Part shown: in pieces, positions 26,924 to 34,674 of the stretch | How the letters are laid out: each line of letters opens with the position of its first letter | Numbering within the stretch: the first letter of the stretch is position 1 | Assembly (NCBI GenBank): GCA_019429365.1 | Contig: JAHYJD010000025.1 | Location: 1 to 37,857, forward strand | Direction: 5' to 3' | DNA: 37,857 nucleotides | DNA from: Bacteroidales bacterium | Lineage (GTDB): Bacteria > Bacteroidota > Bacteroidia > Bacteroidales > UBA7960 | Translations under genes and position numbers: made by a program | Notes under the pieces: generated by a model | What the model was told of the DNA's origin: nothing | The model's database searches: none | Seen by the model: only the letters and a program-made list of their open reading frames with translations

Positions 26924-28492
26924 ATGGATCAGGAAAAAGATAAAAACAAGCCCGGCGAATTTAACCGCCGCGATATTCTGAAAGGGTTGGCTGCCATTCC
27001 AGCATTCGGGCTTATTGGCTATGGGTTGTTCAAAGAAATTGGCGAACTGAAGGCCAGCCGCATCAACTTACTTGGACAGGACGATTCCATTATTCCTAAG
27101 GGAGCTCCCCTGGTGTTGCAGGGCGAAACCATACGCCTGGGCATTGTAGGCTGCGGCGGGCGGTCGCGTTACCTGCTTAAGGCCCTTGGATTTCTTCATC
27201 CCGAGCGCATCGACGAGTATGCTGGTTGGGCCCGCACCAACAAATACTGGAAAGAGTACATGGAAGAATTTTTTGCCCAGGACAATCTTAATGTGAGAAT
27301 CACAGCCATATGTGATGTGTTCGACAAGAACGCTCGCCTGGGGGTGGAAATAGGCGCCAACCTTTACCGCAACGGCAGGGGAGGCGCAATGGACACTATT
27401 CCGAAACGGTATCAAACCTATCAGGAGTTATGCGCCTCCCCCGAGGTCGATGCGGTAATAATTGGCACACCTGACCATTTGCATGTGCCGGTGGCACTCG
27501 AAGCCGCCCGCAACGGAAAGCATGTGTATTGCGAAAAACCACTTTCGTGGACCGTGGAAGAAACCTTCGAGGTGCGACAGGTGGTGAAAGATTCGGGCAT
27601 AGTGTTTCAGCTGGGACACCAGGGCCGGCAAACCGACAGCTACCAGGTTGCCCGCTCACTCATTAATCGCGATGTAATTGGCAAAATATCGCTTATTGAA
27701 GTTTGCACCAACCGTAACGATCCCAATGGGGCCTGGGTGTATGACATTGACCCTGAAGCCAGCCCCGATACCATAGACTGGAAGCAGTTTATTGGCCCTG
27801 CGCCCTGGCACGAATTCAGCCTGGAACGTTTTTTCCGGTGGCGCTGCTGGTGGGATTACAGCACCGGGCTGAGTGGCGACCTTTTTACCCATGAGTACGA
27901 CGCCCTCAACCAAATTCTCGACCTTGGCATCCCTCATTCGGCTATGGCTTCCGGAGGTATTTACTTTTACAAAGATGGCCGCACCGTGCCCGATATACTC
28001 AACATGGCCTTTGAATATCCCGACCGGGATTTTACATTGCTGTATAGCGCCACCCTGGCCAGCGAAAAAAAACGCGGCAAGGTCATTATGGGCCACGATG
28101 CCTACATGGAACTTGACGAGACCCTGCTCATTATGGCCGATCCCAAATCGACCCGTTATGCTGAGCAGATCGAAAAAGGTATTATTGAGCCGCATAAGCC
28201 GCTGTTTTCATACGTGCCCGGGCAGGATCGCGTGGATGCCATCACTTCGCCCACAGAGAAGTACTTTGCTGAGCGGGGATTGCTCTACACTTTCCGCGAT
28301 GGAAAAACCTACGATACTTCCCATTTGCATTTGCGCGAGTGGCTCAACTGCATCAGGAAAGGCGATGGCTCACAGCCCAGCTGCGACATAGATCAATCGT
28401 TCGAAGAAGCTATGACAGCGCATATGGGAACCATTTCGTACCACGAAGGCCGACGGGTTTACTGGGATGCTGCCAGCGAAAAAATTGTGTAG
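26924..28492 (+). CDS. Exported Gfo/Idh/MocA-family dehydrogenase (Tat-type signal)
   Basis: This 522-residue protein has a twin-arginine signal (NRRDILKGLAAIPAFGLIGYG, about residues 10-30 in part). The Rossmann fold follows with LGIVGCGGRSR (about 68-78), TAICDVFD, IIGTPDHLHVPVAL and the conserved HVYCEKPLSW lysine motif. The C-terminal domain has WWDYSTGLSGDLFTHEYD. The family oxidises or epimerises sugars with a tightly bound NAD(P); exported members are expected to recycle their cofactor in place. The start at 26924 is chosen over 26876 because the upstream extension overlaps the doxX gene and precedes the normal signal peptide. It is the first dehydrogenase of a 3-keto-glycoside-type cluster. 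Confidence 0.92.
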   Translation: MDQEKDKNKPGEFNRRDILKGLAAIPAFGLIGYGLFKEIGELKASRINLLGQDDSIIPKGAPLVLQGETIRLGIVGCGGRSRYLLKALGFLHPERIDEYAGWARTNKYWKEYMEEFFAQDNLNVRITAICDVFDKNARLGVEIGANLYRNGRGGAMDTIPKRYQTYQELCASPEVDAVIIGTPDHLHVPVALEAARNGKHVYCEKPLSWTVEETFEVRQVVKDSGIVFQLGHQGRQTDSYQVARSLINRDVIGKISLIEVCTNRNDPNGAWVYDIDPEASPDTIDWKQFIGPAPWHEFSLERFFRWRCWWDYSTGLSGDLFTHEYDALNQILDLGIPHSAMASGGIYFYKDGRTVPDILNMAFEYPDRDFTLLYSATLASEKKRGKVIMGHDAYMELDETLLIMADPKSTRYAEQIEKGIIEPHKPLFSYVPGQDRVDAITSPTEKYFAERGLLYTFRDGKTYDTSHLHLREWLNCIRKGDGSQPSCDIDQSFEEAMTAHMGTISYHEGRRVYWDAASEKIV

Positions 28493-28509
28493 GGATTAAA
28501 AAGAAAGAG

Positions 28510-29559
28510 ATGTCAGAAAAGATCAATGCTGCAATAGTAGGATTCGGATTGTCAGGAAAGGTATTTCACGCACCCTTTCTGCAAACAAGCCCCTTGTTCA
28601 GGCTGTATACGATTGTCTCATCTGGCACAGAGGCCCAAAGCTGCTATCCGGCCGCCAGGGTAATTTCAAGTTTCGATGAGCTGCTTGCTGATCCGGCCCT
28701 TGAGTTGGTGGTCCTCTGTACGCCTCACCATCTGCATGCCGGGCAGGCCATCCGCGCCCTGGAGGCAGGTAAGCACGTGGTTGTTGAAAAACCGGTGGCC
28801 ATGAGCAGCGCCGAAATGAATCAAATCATGCAGGCAGCTCAAAAGTCTGGTAAGCAGATATTTCCATACCACAACCGCCGCTGGGATGGCGACTTCATGA
28901 CGCTGCGCCATCTCATCGCAGCAGGCTTTATTGGCGAAGTGCTTGATTTTGAATCGCATTTCGATCGTTACCAGCCCGAGGTAAGGAGGGCCGAGTGGAG
29001 ATATGTGAATGAAAATGGCGGCGGTACTCTCTTCGATCTTGGTCCACACCTGATAGATCAGGCCATTTGCCTGTTCGGAAGGCCCGATGCGGTTTGGTGC
29101 AGGCTGTACTTTCAGCGGCCGGGCAGCAAGGCAAACGACAGTTTCGACCTGAAACTTTTTTATCACCGGACAACGGCCACCCTCCGGGCCGGAATATTCG
29201 TGATGGAGCCCGGACCGCGCTTCCAGGTACATGGCACGCTTGGCTCATACATAAAATATGGGCTCGACACCCAGGAAGCTGCGCTTAAGAAAGGCAAAAA
29301 GCCAACCGCAATAAATTTCGGCAGTGAACCCGAAAAAATGCACGGACTATTGCATTCAGTTGCACGCAAACAATCCCTAAGAGAAAAATTTAAAACCTTT
29401 TCCGGACGATATATGGGTTTTTACGAAAATGTGTATGATGTCATTTCGGGAAAAGACCGCCCAGAAGTAACTTCAGAAGATGCCTTGCTCAACCTTCAGA
29501 TAATTGAAGCCGCTTTAATTAGCCACATTGAAAAAAGAATCATAAATTTAACAGCCTGA
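28510..29559 (+). CDS. Cytosolic Gfo/Idh/MocA-family oxidoreductase
   Basis: This 349-residue protein has no signal peptide. The N-terminal NAD(P)-binding fold reads AAIVGFGLSGKVFHAPFL (residues 6-23), and the lysine motif is HVVVEKPVAMS. PYHNRRWDGDF and GGGTLFDLGPHLIDQA lie in the catalytic domain. This is the pattern of E. coli YdgJ and B. subtilis IolU/IolW-like inositol or sugar dehydrogenases. The start at 28510 gives the standard N-terminus; an open frame back to 28339 overlaps the upstream gene in another frame. In this cluster it could reduce a 3-keto sugar back after import, while its exported relatives oxidise. That division of labour is inferred. Confidence 0.9.
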   Translation: MSEKINAAIVGFGLSGKVFHAPFLQTSPLFRLYTIVSSGTEAQSCYPAARVISSFDELLADPALELVVLCTPHHLHAGQAIRALEAGKHVVVEKPVAMSSAEMNQIMQAAQKSGKQIFPYHNRRWDGDFMTLRHLIAAGFIGEVLDFESHFDRYQPEVRRAEWRYVNENGGGTLFDLGPHLIDQAICLFGRPDAVWCRLYFQRPGSKANDSFDLKLFYHRTTATLRAGIFVMEPGPRFQVHGTLGSYIKYGLDTQEAALKKGKKPTAINFGSEPEKMHGLLHSVARKQSLREKFKTFSGRYMGFYENVYDVISGKDRPEVTSEDALLNLQIIEAALISHIEKRIINLTA

Positions 29560-29611
29560 AGTCAATTATTCTTTGGTGTTGATTTTTTCTAAACCTGAAA
29601 ATCCATTAAAA

Positions 29612-30466
29612 ATGAGTACACGACGCGAGTTCTTACGATCTTTATCGTTGCTTTCAGCAGGGCTTTTTCTGGCTTCTGCAAAAGGCAAAAAAGTAAATCA
29701 GCTGCATTCCAGTAAGAAGGGAATTGGCATACAGCTATATTCTTTAAGGGATGTTATCTGGGACGACCTGCAGGCTACCATGGAAGGAGTGAGCAGCATT
29801 GGTTTTTCAGGTGTGGAGGCATATGGTTTTGATGGGCGCTCTTTCTTCGGAATGGAAGCAAGGGCATTTAAGCAACTTTGCGACGACCTGTCCCTCGAAA
29901 TTTACAGCACCCATACCGGGATTACAGAACTTAATGCTGCCGCATATGCCGAAACGGCCGCCGACATTGGGATGAAATTCCTGGTGCTGCCGTCCTTTGG
30001 AGGGCGGCCAAACAGCACCATTTCCGATTACCAGCGGGCTGCCCAAGAAATGAACCGCATGGGTGAAATCTGCAATAGTTTCGGGGTTCGCTTCGGCTAC
30101 CACAACCACGATTTCGAATTTAAAAAGATTGGCGAAGTCATGCCATTCGATATTTTATTGAAAGAAACCGAACCCGAACTGGTTACTTTCCAGGCCGATA
30201 CCTATTTCTTCGCCAAGTCAGGTCTCGACCCGGTTCAATGGTTCAAAAACTACCCCGGTCGCTTCGAATCGCTGCATTTGAAAGACCTGGGCATGGATGG
30301 TGAGAGTTGTATTATTGGCAACGGAGTTGTTGATTTTGAAGCAGTGCTGGCTTCGGCTGGTGCCAAACTGCTTATTTACGAGCAGGAACATTGCGCGGAA
30401 GGTTCGTCGCTTTACTGCGCAGAGCAGAGCATCCGTTATATTCATTCACATTTATTAAAGCCTTAA
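29612..30466 (+). CDS. Exported sugar phosphate isomerase/epimerase-fold protein
   Basis: This 284-residue protein starts with a Tat-like signal (STRREFLRSLSLLSAGLFLASA). The rest is an AP-endonuclease-2-type TIM barrel: GIGIQLYSLRDVI, GVEAYGFDG, YSTHTGITE, FGYHNHDFEF, QADTYFF, LHLKDLG and the final YEQEH segment supply the metal-binding Glu, His and Asp residues. Relatives such as E. coli YcjR act on 3-keto glycosides made by a Gfo/Idh partner (YcjS). Export together with two Gfo/Idh enzymes fits a periplasmic 3-keto-sugar step. The start at 29612 is chosen for the signal peptide; an open frame to 29573 adds 13 unlikely residues. Confidence 0.88.
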   Translation: MSTRREFLRSLSLLSAGLFLASAKGKKVNQLHSSKKGIGIQLYSLRDVIWDDLQATMEGVSSIGFSGVEAYGFDGRSFFGMEARAFKQLCDDLSLEIYSTHTGITELNAAAYAETAADIGMKFLVLPSFGGRPNSTISDYQRAAQEMNRMGEICNSFGVRFGYHNHDFEFKKIGEVMPFDILLKETEPELVTFQADTYFFAKSGLDPVQWFKNYPGRFESLHLKDLGMDGESCIIGNGVVDFEAVLASAGAKLLIYEQEHCAEGSSLYCAEQSIRYIHSHLLKP

Positions 30467-30470
30467 AACT

Positions 30471-31955
30471 ATGGAAGAAGCTGACAAAAAGAGCAATGCC
30501 ATGGATCGCCGCAAGTTTATCAAAAACACGGCCCTGGCCTCTGCAGGTTTTATGATCATGCCCAGTCATGTCGTATCAGGATTGGGTCACCGCATGCCCA
30601 GCGACAAGCTGAATATTGCCGGTGTGGGCGTGGGTGGCCGCGGTGGCGGCGTGATAAGGGCCGTAAACAGCGAAAACATTGTGGCCCTGTGCGATGTCGA
30701 CTGGAAATACTCGGCCCGCATCTTCAGCGAATTTCCCAACGCACGTAAATATTACGACTGGCGTGTGATGTTCGATGAAATGAAAGACTCTATTGATGCC
30801 GTAGTAGTTGGTACTCCCGACCATACCCACGCCATCATCAGCATCAATGCCATGAAAATGGGTAAACACGTGTATTGCGAGAAGCCGCTGACACATTCTG
30901 TTTGGGAGTCGAGAGAAATGACCCGGGTAGCCAAGGAGTACAAAGTGGCTACCCAGATGGGCAACCAGGGCAATTCAGGCGAAGGTATCCGTCAGACCTG
31001 CGAATGGATTTGGGATGGTGCCATCGGCGAGGTTCGCGAAGCCCATGCCTGGACAAACCGCCCCATTTGGCCGCAAGGCCTCGAAAGGCCAGCAGAATCA
31101 ATGCCAGTGCCCGACACCCTTAACTGGGACGTATTCCTCGGGCCTGCACCATACAGGCCTTTTCACCCAACCTATACGCCATGGAACTGGCGCGGATGGT
31201 GGGACTTCGGCACAGGGGCCCTGGGCGATATGGCCTGCCACATTATGGACCCCATTTTCATGGCCCTTAACCTGAAATATCCTACCAGGGTGCAGGGAAG
31301 CTCCTCACAGTTCAACACCGAGTCGCCACCCCTGGCCGAAGTGGTGAAGTACGTCTTCCCCGAAAGGGAAAATTTCCACAACCTGGCCATGCCTGAAGTT
31401 TCAGTTACATGGTGGGATGGCGGACTATTGCCTCCAAGGCCTGAAGAATTGCCCGATGGTGAAGTGATGGGACGCGATCCCAACGGGGGCTGCCTGCTGA
31501 TTGGCACCAAAGGCAAGATTATGACCGGATGCTATGGCAGGGATCCATTCCTGCTGCCGCTCGATTACAACCAGAACTACAAGCGCCCGGCTCCTCAGCT
31601 GCGACGCGTTGACACCAGCCACGAAATGGACTGGGTAAGGGCCTGCAAAGAGAGCCCCGAATACCGGCAGGAAGCCAGCTCATATTTCGGCTATTCAGGT
31701 CCCATGAACGAAATGGTGGTGATGGGTGTGGTAGCCGTCAGGCTGCAAGACCTCAAACGAGAACTCCTTTGGGATGGCGAAAATATGCGCTTTACCAACA
31801 TCGGCGATAACGACGAGATCAGGGTGGTGCAAAGCGATAAATTCGAAATTATTGACGGGCACCCCCACTTTGATACAAAACACGAAACCATGAATGCCAA
31901 AGCTGCTGCTGAGGAGTATATCAGACATACCTACAGGGCAGGCTGGACCATGTAA
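30471..31955 (+). CDS. Second exported Gfo/Idh/MocA-family dehydrogenase
   Basis: This 494-residue protein has a twin-arginine signal (MDRRKFIKNTALASAGFMI from residue 11) and a glycine-rich Rossmann motif, AGVGVGGRGGGVIRA. VVGTPDHTHAII, the lysine motif HVYCEKPLTHS and a C-terminal region with WNWRGWWDFGTGALGDMACH follow. It belongs to the large Bacteroidota/Planctomycetota group of exported Gfo/Idh proteins. It differs clearly from the first exported dehydrogenase, so the pair is not a recent tandem duplication. GH109 glycosidases share the fold, but I see nothing that assigns this protein to that family. It follows the isomerase gene by 4 nt and precedes the DUF1080 gene. Confidence 0.92.
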   Translation: MEEADKKSNAMDRRKFIKNTALASAGFMIMPSHVVSGLGHRMPSDKLNIAGVGVGGRGGGVIRAVNSENIVALCDVDWKYSARIFSEFPNARKYYDWRVMFDEMKDSIDAVVVGTPDHTHAIISINAMKMGKHVYCEKPLTHSVWESREMTRVAKEYKVATQMGNQGNSGEGIRQTCEWIWDGAIGEVREAHAWTNRPIWPQGLERPAESMPVPDTLNWDVFLGPAPYRPFHPTYTPWNWRGWWDFGTGALGDMACHIMDPIFMALNLKYPTRVQGSSSQFNTESPPLAEVVKYVFPERENFHNLAMPEVSVTWWDGGLLPPRPEELPDGEVMGRDPNGGCLLIGTKGKIMTGCYGRDPFLLPLDYNQNYKRPAPQLRRVDTSHEMDWVRACKESPEYRQEASSYFGYSGPMNEMVVMGVVAVRLQDLKRELLWDGENMRFTNIGDNDEIRVVQSDKFEIIDGHPHFDTKHETMNAKAAAEEYIRHTYRAGWTM

Positions 31956-31998
31956 TTTTATTAATCAAAAAACCAAACCAAACTAGAAAGGAAGAAGT

Positions 31999-32751
31999 AT
32001 GAAAAAAATGATGCTGTTAATGGTGCTGGCTCTTGCTGTGGCTGCTTGTGGCGGTCAGCAGCAAAAGGCCGATGCCGAAGAAGTAGTTGCCGATAATACC
32101 TTGACTGAAGCCGAAATCGAAGAGGGCTGGATGTTGCTTTTCGACGGAGAAAACCCCGGCAATTGGCGCGGATACAACAAGGATTATTTCCCCAACGGTT
32201 GGGTGATCGAAGAAGGCATGATTCGTTGTATCGGATCAGGCCGTGGTGAAGCGGGTGGACTGGAAGGAGGCGATATCATTTATGATGAGAAGTTTTCGGA
32301 TTTTGAGCTTTCGCTCGAATGGAAGATATCGCCCGGAGGTAACAGCGGTATCTTTTACCTGGCTCAGGAAAGTCCAGATATGACCATCTGGCAGACCGCC
32401 CCTGAAATGCAAGTGCTCGATAACACAACACACCCTGATGGCCGCGATGGCTTGCACAGTGCCGGGGCGTTGTACGATCTCATTGGGGTTGACCAGGATA
32501 AAGTGAAGCCGGTTGGCGAATGGAACCAGGTGAGAATACTTATTTACAGGGGTCAGGTGGAGCATTGGCTGAACGGCGAAATGGTCGTGAAATATCACCT
32601 TTGGACACCCGAATGGTACGAAATGGTTGCCAATAGCAAATTTCCAAGTTACAATCCTGACTGGGCTGAAGTGGCTCAGGAAGGATACATTGGCCTGCAA
32701 GACCATGGCGACGATGTGTGGTATAAAAACATCAAGCTGAGAAAATTGTAA
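31999..32751 (+). CDS. DUF1080 lipoprotein (3-keto-glycoside hydrolase/lyase family)
   Basis: This 250-residue lipoprotein (lipobox AVAAC, Cys16) has one DUF1080 concanavalin-like beta-sandwich. Typical segments are GWMLLFDGENPGNWRGYN, DFELSLEWKISPGGNSGIFY, PEMQVLDNTTHPDGRDG, SAGALYDL, WNQVRILIYRGQVEHWLNG and the ending GYIGLQDHGDDVWYKNIKLR. Family members (PF06439, 3-keto-disaccharide hydrolase) cleave glycosides after the sugar has been oxidised at C3. Placement behind two exported Gfo/Idh dehydrogenases and an isomerase is the classic context and supports that role. AAAGGAAGAAG lies directly before the ATG. A terminator-like hairpin follows. Confidence 0.92.
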   Translation: MKKMMLLMVLALAVAACGGQQQKADAEEVVADNTLTEAEIEEGWMLLFDGENPGNWRGYNKDYFPNGWVIEEGMIRCIGSGRGEAGGLEGGDIIYDEKFSDFELSLEWKISPGGNSGIFYLAQESPDMTIWQTAPEMQVLDNTTHPDGRDGLHSAGALYDLIGVDQDKVKPVGEWNQVRILIYRGQVEHWLNGEMVVKYHLWTPEWYEMVANSKFPSYNPDWAEVAQEGYIGLQDHGDDVWYKNIKLRKL

Positions 32752-32765
32752 GGCTTTTTTGCAGT

Positions 32766-32804
32766 AAACATAAGCCGGTGGTAGGTTACTGCCGGCTTTT
32801 GTTT
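32766..32804 (+). terminator. Terminator-like hairpin between DUF1080 and GH29 genes
   Basis: AAGCCGG (32772-32778) pairs with CCGGCTT (32792-32798) around a 13-nt loop. An outer AAAC/GTTT pairing extends the stem, and TTTTGTTT follows. Only 37 nt separate it from the GH29 start. It may fully end the dehydrogenase operon or reduce readthrough into the hydrolase genes. Confidence 0.75.
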
Positions 32805-32841
32805 ATTTAATTGAGGATTACTTTTTAAAGGAATTGTTTTT

Positions 32842-34674
32842 ATGAGAAGAGTACTTTCCCTTGCGGGAAGCAGGAATGGTTTTGTCCTGGCTTTCCTGAT
32901 ATTTTTTTGCTTTCCCCTTTTTAGTCAGGATTATGTTGTAGAAGAATCCTGGGAATCCTTGCGCAACCGTCCTTATCCGCAATGGTTCAAAGATGCCAAA
33001 CTGGGCGTATTTATTCATTGGGGGGTGTATTCGGTGCCATCGTATGGCGGTCCTGAATCTTATGCCGAATGGTATTTGCGGGGTTTACAGGCCGGTGCCC
33101 AGAACCGAATAGACTTTATGAAAGAATACTGGGGCGAAGATTTTGAATACGAGGACTTTGCTCCCTTGCTCAAAGCCGAACTTTTCGATGCCGACGAATG
33201 GGCCGAAATTTTTGAAAGGGCAGGAGCTAAATATATCATTTTGGTAAGCAAGCACCACGACGGCTATTGCCTGTGGCCCAGCGAATATGCTCCCGGATGG
33301 AACAGCGTGGATGTGGGCCCCATGCGCGATGTGGTGGGCGAAGTGGCCGATGCCGTGCGCAAGCGCGAAATAAAATTCGGGCTGTATTATTCGCTTCCGG
33401 AGTGGAACCACCCGCTGCACCGCTGGTATATCGACCCGCACGAAGACATTCATCCCTACATTCAGCAGCACATGATTCCGCAGTTCAAGGAAGTGGTGAG
33501 CACCTACAAACCCCATGTGTTGTTTACCGATGGAGAGTGGTTTCATTCGGCCGAAGATTGGAATGCGCGTCAGCTTATAGCCTGGTATTACAACCTGGTG
33601 GGCCCCGATGCCATTGTGAATGATCGCTGGGGCCATGGGGCTGACATTGGCTTCAAAACGCCCGAATACAGCTCGGGCCGTATTCAGACCGACCGCCCCT
33701 GGGCAGAGGTGCGCGGGCTGGGCCGGAGCTTTGGCCTCAACCGTAACGAAAAACTGGAGGCTTATATGAGCCCCGAAGAACTGATCCATTTTTTTGCCAG
33801 GGCAGTGGCCAACGGAGGTGGCATTACCATCAATGTGGGGCCTGGAGCCGATGGCAAAATTCCGCTCTTGCAGCAAGAACGGTTGGAGCAGCTTGGTGCC
33901 TGGATTAGGGTGAACGAGGAGGCCATTTATGCCTCGACGCAATGGAGTAAAAACGGCGAAGAAAAAGAGGTGACACTGGAGCGCATCGACCCGCAGGTTC
34001 ATTTCAATTGGGTGAGAAATTCTCCCGGTCAACCCATTTCGGAAGATAACTTCACGGCTACCTGGACCGGATATATCATGCCCGACTTCTCCGAAGAATA
34101 TCTTTTTTCGGCTGTGGCCGATGACGGGATGCGCCTTTACATCGATGGGCAGTTGGTACTCGATATGTGGAACCAAACAAAAGAGGGAACCCAGTCGGAA
34201 GCCATGCGCGAAGGGATAGGGCAGGCCCTGGAAGGCAAAGTGCGACTGCGCAGGGGGCAAAAATATCCGATAAGGGTTGAATACCGCGAAGATTATCAAA
34301 ATGCCAACATCAGTCTTTTCTGGGAGAGCCGTTCGCTGCCGCGTGAAGTGGTGCCACAGAAGAACCTTTTTTCCCGTAAGGAAAACCAAACCGGCGATGG
34401 CCTGAGTGCCGTGTACCGCTCAATGTATCAATACCTGGCCTATACCCACAACCATGGAAACCTTTATGCCATTGCCTTTGAATGGCCCGATGAGGTGCTG
34501 ACCCTTCCCATTGCCGAACCGGATGCCGGAACAAGCATAACGTTGCTGGGCCGCGAGGGTGATTTGCCCTGGAAATATGAAAATGGAAAGCTCAAAATAG
34601 ATGTGAGCCAGGTGAGATACAATGAAATACCTGGCCACTATGCCTGGACCTTTAAAATCGAAAACTATGAATAG
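32842..34674 (+). CDS. GH29 alpha-L-fucosidase with C-terminal PA14 domain
   Basis: This 610-residue secreted enzyme has a Sec signal (cleavage near PLFSQ). The GH29 barrel (about 30-365) carries KLGVFIHWGVYSVPSY from residue 53 and SKHHDGYCLWPS. The nucleophile region HVLFTDGEW has Asp230, and GGGITINVGPGADGKIP closes the barrel. A PA14 domain follows (about 388-505, with FSAVADDGMRLYIDGQLVLDMW), which probably binds glycan. A short C-terminal strand region (about 520-610) is last. It removes alpha-linked fucose, for N-glycans the core or antennary fucose. The stop codon overlaps the next GH20 gene by 8 nt, so these two are translationally linked. Confidence 0.94.
   Translation: MRRVLSLAGSRNGFVLAFLIFFCFPLFSQDYVVEESWESLRNRPYPQWFKDAKLGVFIHWGVYSVPSYGGPESYAEWYLRGLQAGAQNRIDFMKEYWGEDFEYEDFAPLLKAELFDADEWAEIFERAGAKYIILVSKHHDGYCLWPSEYAPGWNSVDVGPMRDVVGEVADAVRKREIKFGLYYSLPEWNHPLHRWYIDPHEDIHPYIQQHMIPQFKEVVSTYKPHVLFTDGEWFHSAEDWNARQLIAWYYNLVGPDAIVNDRWGHGADIGFKTPEYSSGRIQTDRPWAEVRGLGRSFGLNRNEKLEAYMSPEELIHFFARAVANGGGITINVGPGADGKIPLLQQERLEQLGAWIRVNEEAIYASTQWSKNGEEKEVTLERIDPQVHFNWVRNSPGQPISEDNFTATWTGYIMPDFSEEYLFSAVADDGMRLYIDGQLVLDMWNQTKEGTQSEAMREGIGQALEGKVRLRRGQKYPIRVEYREDYQNANISLFWESRSLPREVVPQKNLFSRKENQTGDGLSAVYRSMYQYLAYTHNHGNLYAIAFEWPDEVLTLPIAEPDAGTSITLLGREGDLPWKYENGKLKIDVSQVRYNEIPGHYAWTFKIENYE

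Noticed and set aside
28339-28509. N-terminal extension of the cytosolic Gfo/Idh gene
   Set aside because: It overlaps the coding end of the upstream dehydrogenase in another frame; the normal Rossmann N-terminus starts at 28510.
30471-31955. Assignment of the second exported Gfo/Idh protein as a GH109 N-acetylgalactosaminidase
   Set aside because: GH109 shares the fold and Tat signal, but the tryptophan-rich C-terminal part and the DUF1080/isomerase context fit a sugar dehydrogenase better. Only a family search could decide.
33085-34389. 434-residue open frame antisense to the GH29 gene
   Set aside because: The plus-strand frame has unmistakable GH29 and PA14 motifs. The antisense translation has no recognised domain and is a by-product of codon bias.
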